This document shows positions 7,378 through 13,879 of a DNA stretch of 21,063 bases, piece by piece. The position numbers were made by a program, and so were the translations under genes. The notes under the pieces are model-generated. The model saw nothing but the letters and a program-made list of their open reading frames with translations. It was not told where the DNA came from and ran no database searches. The first letter of the stretch is position 1. Each line of letters starts with the position of its first letter. Origin of the DNA: DAOVGU01 sp030637775 [NCBI: bacterium] (GTDB lineage: Bacteria; Ratteibacteria; UBA8468); contig DAOWFY010000019.1 of NCBI GenBank assembly GCA_030637775.1, positions 1 to 21,063 on the forward strand, in the 5' to 3' direction.

Positions 7378-7594
7378 ACTTCTATAATTGTGTCGGTTTA
7401 CTCCTTGAAGTTGATATGACCACCATTGCTCTCCTTCGGCTTGCGACACAATGGCGAGTGATTAAGCAAGAGTATCAAGGATGTATCGCAATTTTGCCTT
7501 TGCTATATTGGGTTAATTTTAGGGGTGATTTTAGGTATTTTATGGGGTTATTTTAGGTTATTATTTCGCTATTGGACAAATCATGATTATATCT
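7378..7594. other. Non-coding stretch with degenerate repeats
   Basis: No gene is supported here. A 9-bp inverted pair, ATTGTGTCG at 7387-7395 and CGACACAAT at 7444-7452, encloses about 48 nt. GTATCGCAATTTTGC at 7483-7497 resembles half of the palindrome at 8086-8106 and may be a decayed second end of the ORF6N element. From 7508 to 7562 there are three imperfect repeats around the motif GGTTATTTTAGG. Confidence 0.5.
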
Positions 7595-7708
7595 TCAAAC
7601 ATTACTTGCTTGTGGTCCTTTTTCACCCTGGGTGATCTCAAACTCTACCTCATCACCTTCTTGTAAGATCTTGAAGCCTTCTCCTTTGATAGAAGTATGA
7701 TGTACAAA
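7595..7708 (-). pseudogene. 3' remnant of a cold-shock domain (CspA-family) gene
   Basis: The minus-strand frame from 7708 reads [13 protein letters not shown], continues with [23 protein letters not shown] and stops at 7595. This is the second half of a CspA-type RNA-binding domain: the RNP2 motif FVHHTSI and the closing strands are intact, but the first half (RNP1 and the start) is absent. It begins directly at the stop codon of the ORF6N remnant, in the same frame. No ribosome binding site or start codon is present, so it is not expressed as a Csp. The missing 5' half is not elsewhere in the patch. Confidence 0.85.
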
Positions 7709-8108
7709 TTAGTCATTGTCTGAATGAAAACCTATCTGCCTTTTGGTTGTTGTTGGTGGTTCTAATAATTTTCTTATGGCTTCAAAAACAATTCTAAATT
7801 GCTGGTCGTATTTCTTCTCCATCGCCTCGATCTTTCTTTTTAGGTCTTTATGAGTTAATAGCATTTGTCTTAATTTGGTAAATGTCCTCATAATCTGGAT
7901 ATTGACCAGTATAGCGCGCGCTATTAAGAACACTTGAAAACATGGCAACGCCTTGTTCTGTGAAGGCATATGGAAGATACTTAGCGTATTGCCCTCTCTT
8001 TAAGCTTCCAAATTGGAATCTTAAAGAATCTGCTTCGTTTATGGATTTCTTCTTTTGTTTCATAAATCCGCTCTCTCCTTGATTAGGTATCGCAAAATGC
8101 GATACCAA
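7709..8108 (-). pseudogene. Frameshifted, N-terminally truncated ORF6N-domain protein gene
   Basis: Two overlapping minus-strand frames carry successive parts of one ORF6N-type (phage antirepressor-like, DNA-binding) protein. The first (start 8108) contains [21 protein letters not shown], then [14 protein letters not shown]. The second resumes with [21 protein letters not shown], then [19 protein letters not shown] and ends [10 protein letters not shown]. The switch falls in the GCGCGCGC run near 7913-7921, consistent with loss of two bases relative to the usual S-E-R-A-I-L sequence. The N-terminal ORF6N domain of about 60 residues is replaced by unrelated sequence. ORF6N genes are common accessory genes of phages and mobile islands; this copy is dead. 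Confidence 0.85.
8086..8106. repeat. Palindrome at the upstream edge of the ORF6N remnant
   Basis: Nine-base arms GGTATCGCA and TGCGATACC flank a 3-nt loop. It lies at the 5' boundary of the ORF6N remnant, about 30 nt from the argD stop. A degraded look-alike half occurs at 7483-7497 beyond the other end, so the pair may mark the limits of an inserted unit. It could equally be an argD transcript-end hairpin, but no T-run follows. Confidence 0.6.
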
Positions 8109-8155
8109 GATTTCTGCAAAAGAGAAGAAGGAGCTGGTGACAAAATGCCATCAGT

Positions 8156-9364
8156 TTAGAGACTTTTCAGAGATTTGTCCAAAATACTAATTGCCTGGTC
8201 AATCTCTTTTTTCTTAACAATCAGGGGGGGCATAATGCGAAGAACCTTCTCCTGGGTGCAATTAATTAAAAGACCTTTTTTTAAAGCCTTCTCTACAATT
8301 TTTTGGCCAGGTATTTTTAGCTCTACGCCAAGCATCAGCCCCATTCCTCTAATCTCTTTAATAAAAGGATATTTTCTCTTTAAATTCTCTAATTTTTTTT
8401 CAAGGTATTTACCCATCTTTTTGGTATTCCTTAGTAGATGCTCCCTTTCTATCGTTTCCAATACAGCCAGAGCAGCAGAGCAGGCAAGAGGACTACCGCC
8501 AAAGGTAGAGGCATGCGTTCCCGGTACCATTAAATCGGCAATTTCCTTTTTCGCGATCAGGGCGCCGATGGGAAATCCTCCTCCTAAGCTCTTTGCCAAA
8601 GTCATCACGTCCGGGACCACCCCAAAATTTTGATAACAGAAAAACTTTCCGGTCCTGCCCATACCGGTCTGCACTTCGTCAAAGATAAGAAGAATCTTCT
8701 TTCTATCACAGAGTCTTCTTAAAGAGAGGAGATAATCCCTTTTAGCAATATTAATTCCACCTTCTCCTTGAATCGGCTCTAAGAATATTGCCACCGTTTT
8801 TTTGGTGATTGCATTTTGAACAGCCTTTAAGTTATTGAAGGGAACTATTTTAAACCCTTCGGGCAATGGTGCAAAACCTTCCTTTACCTTTTTTTGACCG
8901 GTTAGGGTTAGGGTGGCAAGCGTTCGACCATGAAAGGAATTTTCCATCGAGATAATCTCATAGCGATGACTCTTTCTTCCATCCCGTCCACTGGACGGGA
9001 GCCCTCCATAAAGCCTGGCCAATTTTATTGCGGCCTCATTTGCCTCAGTTCCCGAATTACAGAAGAAACATTTTCCCCCAAAGGAAATGCGAGACAATCT
9101 TTCTGCCAATTTCCCCTGGAGCCGATTATAGTAATTGTTGGGGATATGCAAGATGATTTTGCTTTGCTTTTTGATTGCGGCCACAACTTCTGGAGGAGCA
9201 TGTCCCAAACCGCTTACCGCCCATCCCGGGAAAAAGTCAAGATATTTCTTTCCCTTAATATCCCAAACATTTGCTCCCTTACCCCTTGCCATTACCAATG
9301 GATATTGTTTATAGCATGGGATAACAAACTTCCGATAAAGTTGAATAACTCCTTTTGAGCTCAT
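8156..9364 (-). CDS. argD: Acetylornithine aminotransferase (class III PLP enzyme)
   Basis: A 402-residue PLP-dependent transaminase converting N-acetylglutamate semialdehyde to N-acetylornithine in arginine synthesis. Seen: FFCNSGTEANEAAIKLA (104-116 region), SFHGRT at 143, the cofactor-contacting IFDEVQTGMGRTG with D229, and Schiff-base lysine K258 in TLAKSLGGGFPIGA, followed by ASTFGGSPLACSAA. Length is normal. The ATG at 9364 overlaps the argB stop by four bases, so the pair is coupled. Residues 122-128 (LPSSGRD) are encoded by a perfect palindrome (8982-9000) and look like an insertion in a surface loop. The argB context favours ArgD over other class III enzymes such as ornithine or lysine aminotransferases. 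Confidence 0.93.
   Translation of the reverse strand: MSSKGVIQLYRKFVIPCYKQYPLVMARGKGANVWDIKGKKYLDFFPGWAVSGLGHAPPEVVAAIKKQSKIILHIPNNYYNRLQGKLAERLSRISFGGKCFFCNSGTEANEAAIKLARLYGGLPSSGRDGRKSHRYEIISMENSFHGRTLATLTLTGQKKVKEGFAPLPEGFKIVPFNNLKAVQNAITKKTVAIFLEPIQGEGGINIAKRDYLLSLRRLCDRKKILLIFDEVQTGMGRTGKFFCYQNFGVVPDVMTLAKSLGGGFPIGALIAKKEIADLMVPGTHASTFGGSPLACSAALAVLETIEREHLLRNTKKMGKYLEKKLENLKRKYPFIKEIRGMGLMLGVELKIPGQKIVEKALKKGLLINCTQEKVLRIMPPLIVKKKEIDQAISILDKSLKSL
8982..9000. repeat. Palindrome inserted in frame within argD
   Basis: Arms TCCCGTCC and GGACGGGA surround a 3-nt loop. On the coding strand it specifies LPSSGRD in a loop between the helix after the SGTEA motif and the strand leading to SFHGRT. 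The extra residues lengthen that loop compared with the usual G-x-G-R-x-E-I-I pattern. This resembles in-frame palindromic elements known inside proteins of Rickettsia; here one copy is seen. Confidence 0.6.
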
Positions 9365-10233
9365 TCCTTTTTATTCCTTTCCAACACAATCTCTGTGCCA
9401 ATACCTTTATCGGTAAAGATCTCTAAAAGAAGACTGTGGGAAAGTCGACCATTAACAATATGCACCTTATTCACGCCGGATCCCAGGCTCCTCAAGCCTG
9501 CTTTTACCTTGGGAAGCATTCCTTCCGAAATTACCCTCTCCTCAATTAAGGCCTCTGCCTCTTCCTTAATTAGCATAGGGATTAAGGTCTCTGTATCCTC
9601 TGGATTACGCATTATCCCCTTAACACTGGTAATGAAAGCAAGTTTTTCTGCTCTTATATCCGAGGCAATTTCAGAGGCAGCCGTATCGGCATTAAGATTA
9701 TAGAGTTTTTTATCCTTCCCTAAACCTAATGGCGGAATTACCGGAATAAAACCCTGGTTCAATAGTTCTTCTAAAAGCTCTCTTTTAACCTGGACAATTT
9801 CACCCACAAAACCGAGGTCAAACCCTTTAGAGAAGGCCTTTTTTACCTTAAAGAGTTCGTCCTCAGGTAGAATACCTTTCGCTCTTCCTCCCAATTTTTT
9901 AATCTGCTCAACAAGATTGTTATTAACCTCAAGCAATACTTCTTTCACGATCTTAATCGCCTCCTCATCGGTTATCCTTAAGCCATCTATAAATTTAGTT
10001 TCCTTTCCTTCTGCAGCCAGCCTTTCCGTGATAAAACGCCCTCCCCCATGAATGATCAGCGGTTTCATTCCTACCGAGGACATAAAGATGATATCCAAAA
10101 GAATGGATTTAACTGTGGTTTCGTTTTCCATTAGATTGCCACTGTACTTGATTACCACTGTGCTACCCTTAAACCTTTGAATGTAGGGGAGGGCCTCGAT
10201 CAGGATATCTGCCTTCTTAATAATTTCTTCCAT
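9361..10233 (-). CDS. argB: Acetylglutamate kinase
   Basis: A 290-residue amino-acid kinase phosphorylating N-acetylglutamate, the second step of arginine synthesis. Seen: VVIKYSGNLM with the phosphate-binding lysine near residue 29, LIIHGGGRFI, the substrate loop FIDGLRITDEEAIKIV, and LNADTAASEIASDIRAEKL with GIM. The N-terminal helix DILIEALPYIQRFKG matches the mobile helix of the arginine-inhibited, hexameric class, so feedback inhibition is likely (inference). Two signature spots vary: Y-S-G-N for the common Y-G-G-N, and G-G-G-R for G-G-G-P. It begins about 39 nt after purC and overlaps argD by four bases. Confidence 0.93.
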   Translation of the reverse strand: MEEIIKKADILIEALPYIQRFKGSTVVIKYSGNLMENETTVKSILLDIIFMSSVGMKPLIIHGGGRFITERLAAEGKETKFIDGLRITDEEAIKIVKEVLLEVNNNLVEQIKKLGGRAKGILPEDELFKVKKAFSKGFDLGFVGEIVQVKRELLEELLNQGFIPVIPPLGLGKDKKLYNLNADTAASEIASDIRAEKLAFITSVKGIMRNPEDTETLIPMLIKEEAEALIEERVISEGMLPKVKAGLRSLGSGVNKVHIVNGRLSHSLLLEIFTDKGIGTEIVLERNKKE

Positions 10234-10272
10234 AATGTTGCCTATTTTACTCCATTCTGGAAAATCAGTAAA

Positions 10273-11151
10273 TCATCCCCGGATTAATCTTCTCTTTATC
10301 TCTTCGTACTTCTCTCTTGTTTTTCTCACAATCTCCTCCGGTAGCCGAGGGGGTGGTGGTTTTCTATCCCATTTTATTTTTATTAAATAATCCCGGACGA
10401 ACTGCTTATCCAAACTCTCCGGGGAAATTCCTACCCGATATTTATCCTCTTCCCAGAACCGTGAGGAATCCGGGGTAAGAAGTTCATCAATAAGGGTTAA
10501 TTGATCATCAACAAGGCCAAACTCAAATTTGGTATCGGCAATAATAATGCCCCTTTCCAAAGCATACTTGGCTGCTTTTTCATAGAGGGAAAGGGAGGTC
10601 TCCTCCAGCCGATGAGCTAACGCTGCCCCCACCCTTCTTACCAATTCCTTTTGGTCGATATTCTGGTCATGCCCGCTTTCCTCCTTTGTCGCCGGAGTAA
10701 AGATAGGGGAAGGCAATCTCTCCGATTGCTTCAATCCTGCCGGCAGCTTAATCCCGCAAATTGAGCCCTTTTCCTGATATTCCTTCCAAGAACTACCAGC
10801 AAAATAGCCACGGACAACACATTCAATCTTAATCTTTTTTGCTTTTTTGACAATCATTATTCTATCACTTAGAAGTTTTTGAAAGGAAGAAAGAGATTCC
10901 GGAAGGTCCCTGGTCTCTGCCGAAAGGAGATGATTGGGGATAATCTCTTTGGTATAGTCAAACCAGAAAACGGAAATTTGCGTCAGAACCTTCCCTTTAT
11001 CCGGAATTGCTGTAGGAAGGGTACAGTCAAAGGCAGAGATGCGGTCGGTGGCCACCATCAGGAGCCTATCCCCCAAATCATAAAGTTCTCTTACCTTCCC
11101 CGAGTAAAAAAGAGGTAAGGGCAATTTTAATTTAACTAAGGGTTTGTTCAT
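10273..11151 (-). CDS. purC: Phosphoribosylaminoimidazole-succinocarboxamide synthase (SAICAR synthetase)
   Basis: A 292-residue ATP-dependent ligase joining CAIR and aspartate in purine synthesis. Seen: the N-terminal ATP-binding signature YSGKVRELYDLGDRLLMVATDR followed by ISAFD, then IECVVRGYFAGSSWKEY, TPATKEESGHDQNI, and IADTKFEFG with DELLTPDSSRFW. The length corresponds to the yeast-like long form rather than the 240-residue E. coli form. The ATG follows the RelE stop by only two bases and has no strong binding site of its own, so it probably depends on translation of the toxin gene. It stands apart from other pur genes, in a mixed operon with argB and argD. Confidence 0.94.
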   Translation of the reverse strand: MNKPLVKLKLPLPLFYSGKVRELYDLGDRLLMVATDRISAFDCTLPTAIPDKGKVLTQISVFWFDYTKEIIPNHLLSAETRDLPESLSSFQKLLSDRIMIVKKAKKIKIECVVRGYFAGSSWKEYQEKGSICGIKLPAGLKQSERLPSPIFTPATKEESGHDQNIDQKELVRRVGAALAHRLEETSLSLYEKAAKYALERGIIIADTKFEFGLVDDQLTLIDELLTPDSSRFWEEDKYRVGISPESLDKQFVRDYLIKIKWDRKPPPPRLPEEIVRKTREKYEEIKRRLIRG

Positions 11152-11153
11152 CT

Positions 11154-11447
11154 TTAGAGTTTCTTCAATCTAAAAAACAGTTCTTCGTAGACTCTTGCAT
11201 CCCGGCGAATACCTATCTTGATTACCAAAACCAAAATCTTATTCTTTATAATTCTGTAGATGACGCGAAAATCTCCTACAGACAATCTCCAATAGCCTTT
11301 GAATTCACCGCGCAGTGGTTTTCCATAGGATTCCGGGTCCAGGGAAAGTTTTTTTCTTATTGTTCTGAGAATGTAGAGCTGCTCAGAGAAATCAATTTTC
11401 TTGAAATCTTCCTCTATTACCAAACGGTGAATTTTGACGTGCCACAT
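11154..11447 (-). CDS. RelE-family mRNA interferase toxin
   Basis: A 97-residue RelE/StbE-type toxin. Seen: an N-terminal strand (WHVKIHRLVIEEDFKKI), helices, the diagnostic block LRGEFKGYWRLSVGDFRVIYRI at roughly 44-65, then ILVLVIKIGIRRDARVYEEL. Active RelE relatives cut mRNA in the ribosomal A site; R-x-V-Y-R and the final R-x-x-x-Y are retained, suggesting it is functional. The ATG shares one base with the antitoxin stop (TAATG). purC follows within two bases. Confidence 0.93.
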   Translation of the reverse strand: MWHVKIHRLVIEEDFKKIDFSEQLYILRTIRKKLSLDPESYGKPLRGEFKGYWRLSVGDFRVIYRIIKNKILVLVIKIGIRRDARVYEELFFRLKKL

Positions 11448-11731
11448 TATTTAGCCTTAATTTTCCTCTCTACTTTCTGGACATTTAAGTAATCGGTAGG
11501 TTTGGAATGAGATTCCCTCTCTTTGGCTAAATATCCCAGTGCAACATCCTCTAAGATATCCAAAATCTCCTCTATCTCATCATATTTCTTTATCGCCAAA
11601 AGCACTGCTACCGGTTTATTCCGCTTTCCAATTAAGACCTTATGCTTTCTTGCTTCCTCCAATATTTTGTCAATATTGGTTCTTAATTCAGAAACACCAA
11701 CCAACGTAGTATCCTCTTTTACAGTAATCAT
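11447..11731 (-). CDS. Phd/YefM-family antitoxin
   Basis: A 94-residue antitoxin. The N-terminal part, TTLVGVSELRTNIDKILEEA then VLIGKRNKPVAVLLAIKKYDEI, is the Phd/YefM DNA-binding dimer fold; the charged C-terminal tail (KERESHSKPTDYLNVQKVER) would wrap the toxin. The ATG at 11731 lies seven bases after GGAGGTGA, so the upstream in-frame start at 11770 is rejected. It is expected to autorepress the promoter at 11827-11855, with repression relieved when free toxin is in excess. Confidence 0.9.
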   Translation of the reverse strand: MITVKEDTTLVGVSELRTNIDKILEEARKHKVLIGKRNKPVAVLLAIKKYDEIEEILDILEDVALGYLAKERESHSKPTDYLNVQKVERKIKAK

Positions 11732-11751
11732 CTTTGTTTCACCTCCAGAGT

Positions 11752-11791
11752 AAATTACGCTACTATACAATATACTATCTTTAGTAGTAAT
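11752..11791. repeat. 40-nt structured repeat, copy 1 (in the Phd-RelE leader)
   Basis: This stretch matches 18220-18260 at 11 of the first 12 and 18 of the last 20 positions, with a divergent centre and a 1-nt length difference. Its ends can pair: ATTAC with GTAAT and, after a GC bulge, TACTA with TAGTA. In the other copy the outer pair is ATTGC with GCAAT, a compensatory change. It lies between the promoter start site and the antitoxin binding site, so it is transcribed as part of the 5' leader. Confidence 0.65.
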
Positions 11792-11826
11792 ATACGTAAT
11801 TAGTCTTTCAGATTAAGCATGTAGTA

Positions 11827-11855
11827 ACTATATCACGCTATCATTAAATTGTCAA
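11827..11855 (-). promoter_or_regulatory. Promoter of the Phd-RelE-purC-argB-argD unit
   Basis: On the minus strand a consensus -35 TTGACA (11855-11850) and -10 TATAGT (11832-11827) are exactly 17 bp apart. Transcription would start near 11820 and give a leader of about 90 nt containing the repeat at 11752-11791. No other promoter of similar quality is seen between here and argD. Confidence 0.75.
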
Positions 11856-11954
11856 ATAAATATTATATTCAATAAACAATTCAATCGTCTTGTATAAAGT
11901 TTCAAACTCATAGATAGCTCCTTCGTCTATTCCAATCTTCGGTACTTTGGTCTG
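11844..11954 (-). pseudogene. Possible C-terminal gene fragment, unrecognised
   Basis: A minus-strand frame without start codon reads TKVPKIGIDEGAIYEFETLY, continues KTIELFIEYNIYLTI and ends at TAA. Its composition looks protein-like, but I do not recognise a family. It begins eight bases after the methyltransferase stop and its end overlaps the -35 of the next promoter. It may be the tail of a gene whose front was lost, or chance. Confidence 0.3.
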
Positions 11955-11961
11955 TTAATAT

Positions 11962-12489
11962 CTACTTCTTTCTATAAAGCCGTGGTAGAAACATCGGAAC
12001 TTCATTCATATATTCTTCATATTGAGAACCAAGTTTATCAATTAATAACTTTTCTTCATATCGTGAAATAAAGTAATAAAACAGAATGATGATGATCCAT
12101 ATAAAGAATGAAATAATGGATAAAGAAATAATGATGAATCCAAAATACAATAATATGGAACCCAAATAGATTGGATGGCGTACAATTGAAAATACGCCAG
12201 ATTTTATAACAACTAACTCCTCTCTTTGTTTACCAAAAACATCTTTAAGACCAGATCGAGCTAAAAAACACGAAAGAATAAAGAAAGGTAGTGAGAAAAG
12301 TATCCTAAGATAAAACGGAAAAAGTTGTGCCAAGAACATTGAGAAATGTAGGGTGAACTTATCAACTAGCAAACCCGTAAGAAAAAGGATAAATAGTATT
12401 ATCTGTCCTATGTCACTTAGCAAATGTTCTCCAGCAAGATCTTTTCGATGTTCATATACTTTCCGCTTATAACCTTTTCTCTCATCCAT
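11962..12489 (-). CDS. Isoprenylcysteine carboxyl methyltransferase-like (ICMT/PEMT family) membrane protein
   Basis: A 175-residue membrane methyltransferase of the ICMT/phospholipid methyltransferase superfamily. Seen: four to five hydrophobic helices, then the SAM-binding signature SGVFSIVRHPIYLGSILLYFGF with its R-H-P core near 110, and the closing motif YEEKLLIDKLGSQYEEYMNEVPMFLPRL, where E and Y-x-x-Y are family hallmarks. Bacterial members methylate small or lipid substrates, mostly unidentified; no prenylated protein is implied. It starts at ATG 12489 behind an AGGTGG site. It lies 94 nt downstream of queD and looks like an accessory gene. Confidence 0.88.
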   Translation of the reverse strand: MDERKGYKRKVYEHRKDLAGEHLLSDIGQIILFILFLTGLLVDKFTLHFSMFLAQLFPFYLRILFSLPFFILSCFLARSGLKDVFGKQREELVVIKSGVFSIVRHPIYLGSILLYFGFIIISLSIISFFIWIIIILFYYFISRYEEKLLIDKLGSQYEEYMNEVPMFLPRLYRKK

Positions 12490-12539
12490 TATCTACCACC
12501 TCGATAAAGAACATTTTTGCGGCATTTCGCATAACAGTT

Positions 12540-12563
12540 CATAACCGAATTACTTCGTTTATG
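12540..12563. repeat. Imperfect hairpin upstream of the ICMT-like gene
   Basis: On the plus strand CATAA-C-CGAA pairs with TTCG-T-TTATG around a TTAC loop, with one mismatch. The flanking sequence repeats the GTTATG hexamer (minus strand, GTTATG-AACT-GTTATG). It lies in the 94-nt gap between queD and the methyltransferase. The shape faintly recalls an integron attC site, but the arms and spacers do not match that structure well. Confidence 0.35.
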
Positions 12564-12583
12564 CACAACTCTGGGTGAAGCTT

Positions 12584-12952
12584 TTAAAAGTAGGAGGCGG
12601 CTGTTGTCTCACTCTCCCAGACAGTAACCTTAGCCACCTTAATTTTTTTATTTTTAGCGAATAAATTCGTTAGTTTCTGATAAAGATAATAAGCGATATT
12701 TTCGGAGGTCGGGCTAATCTTTTTAAAGGAAGGGATTTCATTTAAGTACTGATGGTCAAGAGGTTTGACTACTTCTTCTAATTTTTCTTTTATCTCCTTA
12801 AAGTCCAGTAAAATTCCTGTTCTTTTCAATTTGCTTCCCGATAAGAAAAGCTGAATCTTCCAATTATGGCCATGCAGTCTCTCGCATTTCTTGTTGGCTG
12901 TTTTAAGTCTATGGGCTGCAGAAAAGGTGCTCTCTACCATCAATTCAAACAT
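12584..12952 (-). CDS. queD: 6-carboxy-5,6,7,8-tetrahydropterin synthase
   Basis: A 122-residue member of the QueD/6-pyruvoyl-tetrahydropterin synthase fold that converts dihydroneopterin triphosphate to carboxy-tetrahydropterin on the way to queuosine. Seen: zinc ligands H14, H27 and H29 in FSAAHRL and LHGHNW, catalytic C23, the D65-H66 pair in LDHQYLN, PTSENIA, and the substrate-binding E113 in VWESETTAASYF. Length is normal. The ATG at 12952 has only a weak GGA upstream, and a repeat hairpin ends 12 nt away. No other queuosine genes are in the window. Confidence 0.93.
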   Translation of the reverse strand: MFELMVESTFSAAHRLKTANKKCERLHGHNWKIQLFLSGSKLKRTGILLDFKEIKEKLEEVVKPLDHQYLNEIPSFKKISPTSENIAYYLYQKLTNLFAKNKKIKVAKVTVWESETTAASYF

Positions 12953-12964
12953 TTTCCGTAGTTA

Positions 12965-13028
12965 TCGAGCTTGCTCGACTATAATGCAAAGCAAGCTTTG
13001 CTACTCCATAATGCCAACCAAGGTTGGC
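12965..13028. repeat. Tandem array of three short palindromes
   Basis: Three hairpins follow one another: TCGAGC/GCTCGA (12965-12978), GCAAAGC/GCTTTGC (12986-13001) and GCCAACC/GGTTGGC (13013-13028), each with a 2-nt loop (TT, AA, AA). The spacers are alike, CTATAAT and TACTCCATAAT, while the stems differ in sequence but keep pairing. It fills the gap between murI and queD. This modular form is typical of REP/BIME-like dispersed repeats. Confidence 0.75.
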
Positions 13029-13030
13029 CA

Positions 13031-13879
13031 CTACAGATGAACTATCTCAGCGATAAAGCTCCTTCCTAAAAATTGCTGGGAAATTTTTCTAAAATTTGGC
13101 ACCTCATCGCTGAAGAAAAACTGATGCCTTGGGGAAGTAGTCGGTCTCCGCAAAACTTTTCTCTTCTCCAAAAATCTTTTGCTCTTACTGAGCACCTCTT
13201 CGGCAGAATCAACAAGGGATACCTTTTCTCCCATCTCCTTTCTAATTACCCTCTTCAGGAGGGGATAATGGGTGCAGCCCAAGATTAAGGTATCAATGCC
13301 CTTCTTTTTTAATTTTTTAAGATAGAAATGAGCGATCCTCTCGGCAACCTTATCCTTCAGCCAATTTTCCTCCACCAGAGGAACAAATAAGGGGCAGGCC
13401 TGGACAAGAACAGAGATTTCAGGGCGATGCCGATGAATCAGCCTGGGATAGGCTTTACTCCTTATCGTAGCCGCTGTTCCAATAACGCCAATCCTATAAT
13501 TTCTCGTAATCTTTAGAGCTCTTATGACGGCGGGTTCCAAAACTCCAATGATGGGAAGGTCGGTCTTTCCTTGAAGGACGGGAAGGGCGAGGGCAGAGAT
13601 GGTATTACAGGCAACAACAATTAGTTTAGGATTGAATTGAAGGAGAAAATGAATATCTTCAAGACCAAATCTAATTACCGTGGCCTTGCTCTTTGAGCCA
13701 TAAGGAACTCGGGCAGTATCTCCAAAATAGACAATCCTTTCCTCTGGCAAAGAGGATAGAAACTGTCTGACAACGGTAAGTCCCCCAATGCCGGAGTCAA
13801 AAATTCCAATTGGTCTATCCCTCTTGGAAATAACGGATGATTGCTTTATAAAGTGTTTCGGCAATAACCTGCCTGACAT
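13031..13879 (-). CDS. murI: Glutamate racemase
   Basis: A 282-residue cofactor-independent racemase making D-glutamate for peptidoglycan. Seen: IGIFDSGIGGLTV (25-36) with the D-S pair, YFGDTARVPYG, first catalytic cysteine C91 in VVACNTIS, and second C202 in LGCTHYPLL. The core aligns from residue 21 onward. The only ordinary start codon is ATG 13879, inside the last 65 bases of the amidase gene, with AAGGG seven bases before it; this adds about 20 residues to the usual N-terminus. No ATG/GTG/TTG lies nearer to the core. The overlap couples two cell-wall genes. Confidence 0.93.
   Translation of the reverse strand: MSGRLLPKHFIKQSSVISKRDRPIGIFDSGIGGLTVVRQFLSSLPEERIVYFGDTARVPYGSKSKATVIRFGLEDIHFLLQFNPKLIVVACNTISALALPVLQGKTDLPIIGVLEPAVIRALKITRNYRIGVIGTAATIRSKAYPRLIHRHRPEISVLVQACPLFVPLVEENWLKDKVAERIAHFYLKKLKKKGIDTLILGCTHYPLLKRVIRKEMGEKVSLVDSAEEVLSKSKRFLEKRKVLRRPTTSPRHQFFFSDEVPNFRKISQQFLGRSFIAEIVHL

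Noticed and set aside
7371-7556. Plus-strand 61-codon frame upstream of the AbrB-type antitoxin.
   Set aside because: It starts inside the antitoxin promoter, has no binding site and no recognisable protein features, and its end consists of the GGTTATTTTAGG repeats.
7508-7562. Imperfect tandem repeats (GGTTATTTTAGG) considered as a possible CRISPR or iteron array.
   Set aside because: Units are short, irregularly spaced and only about three in number; no spacers of constant length and no cas or replication genes are nearby.
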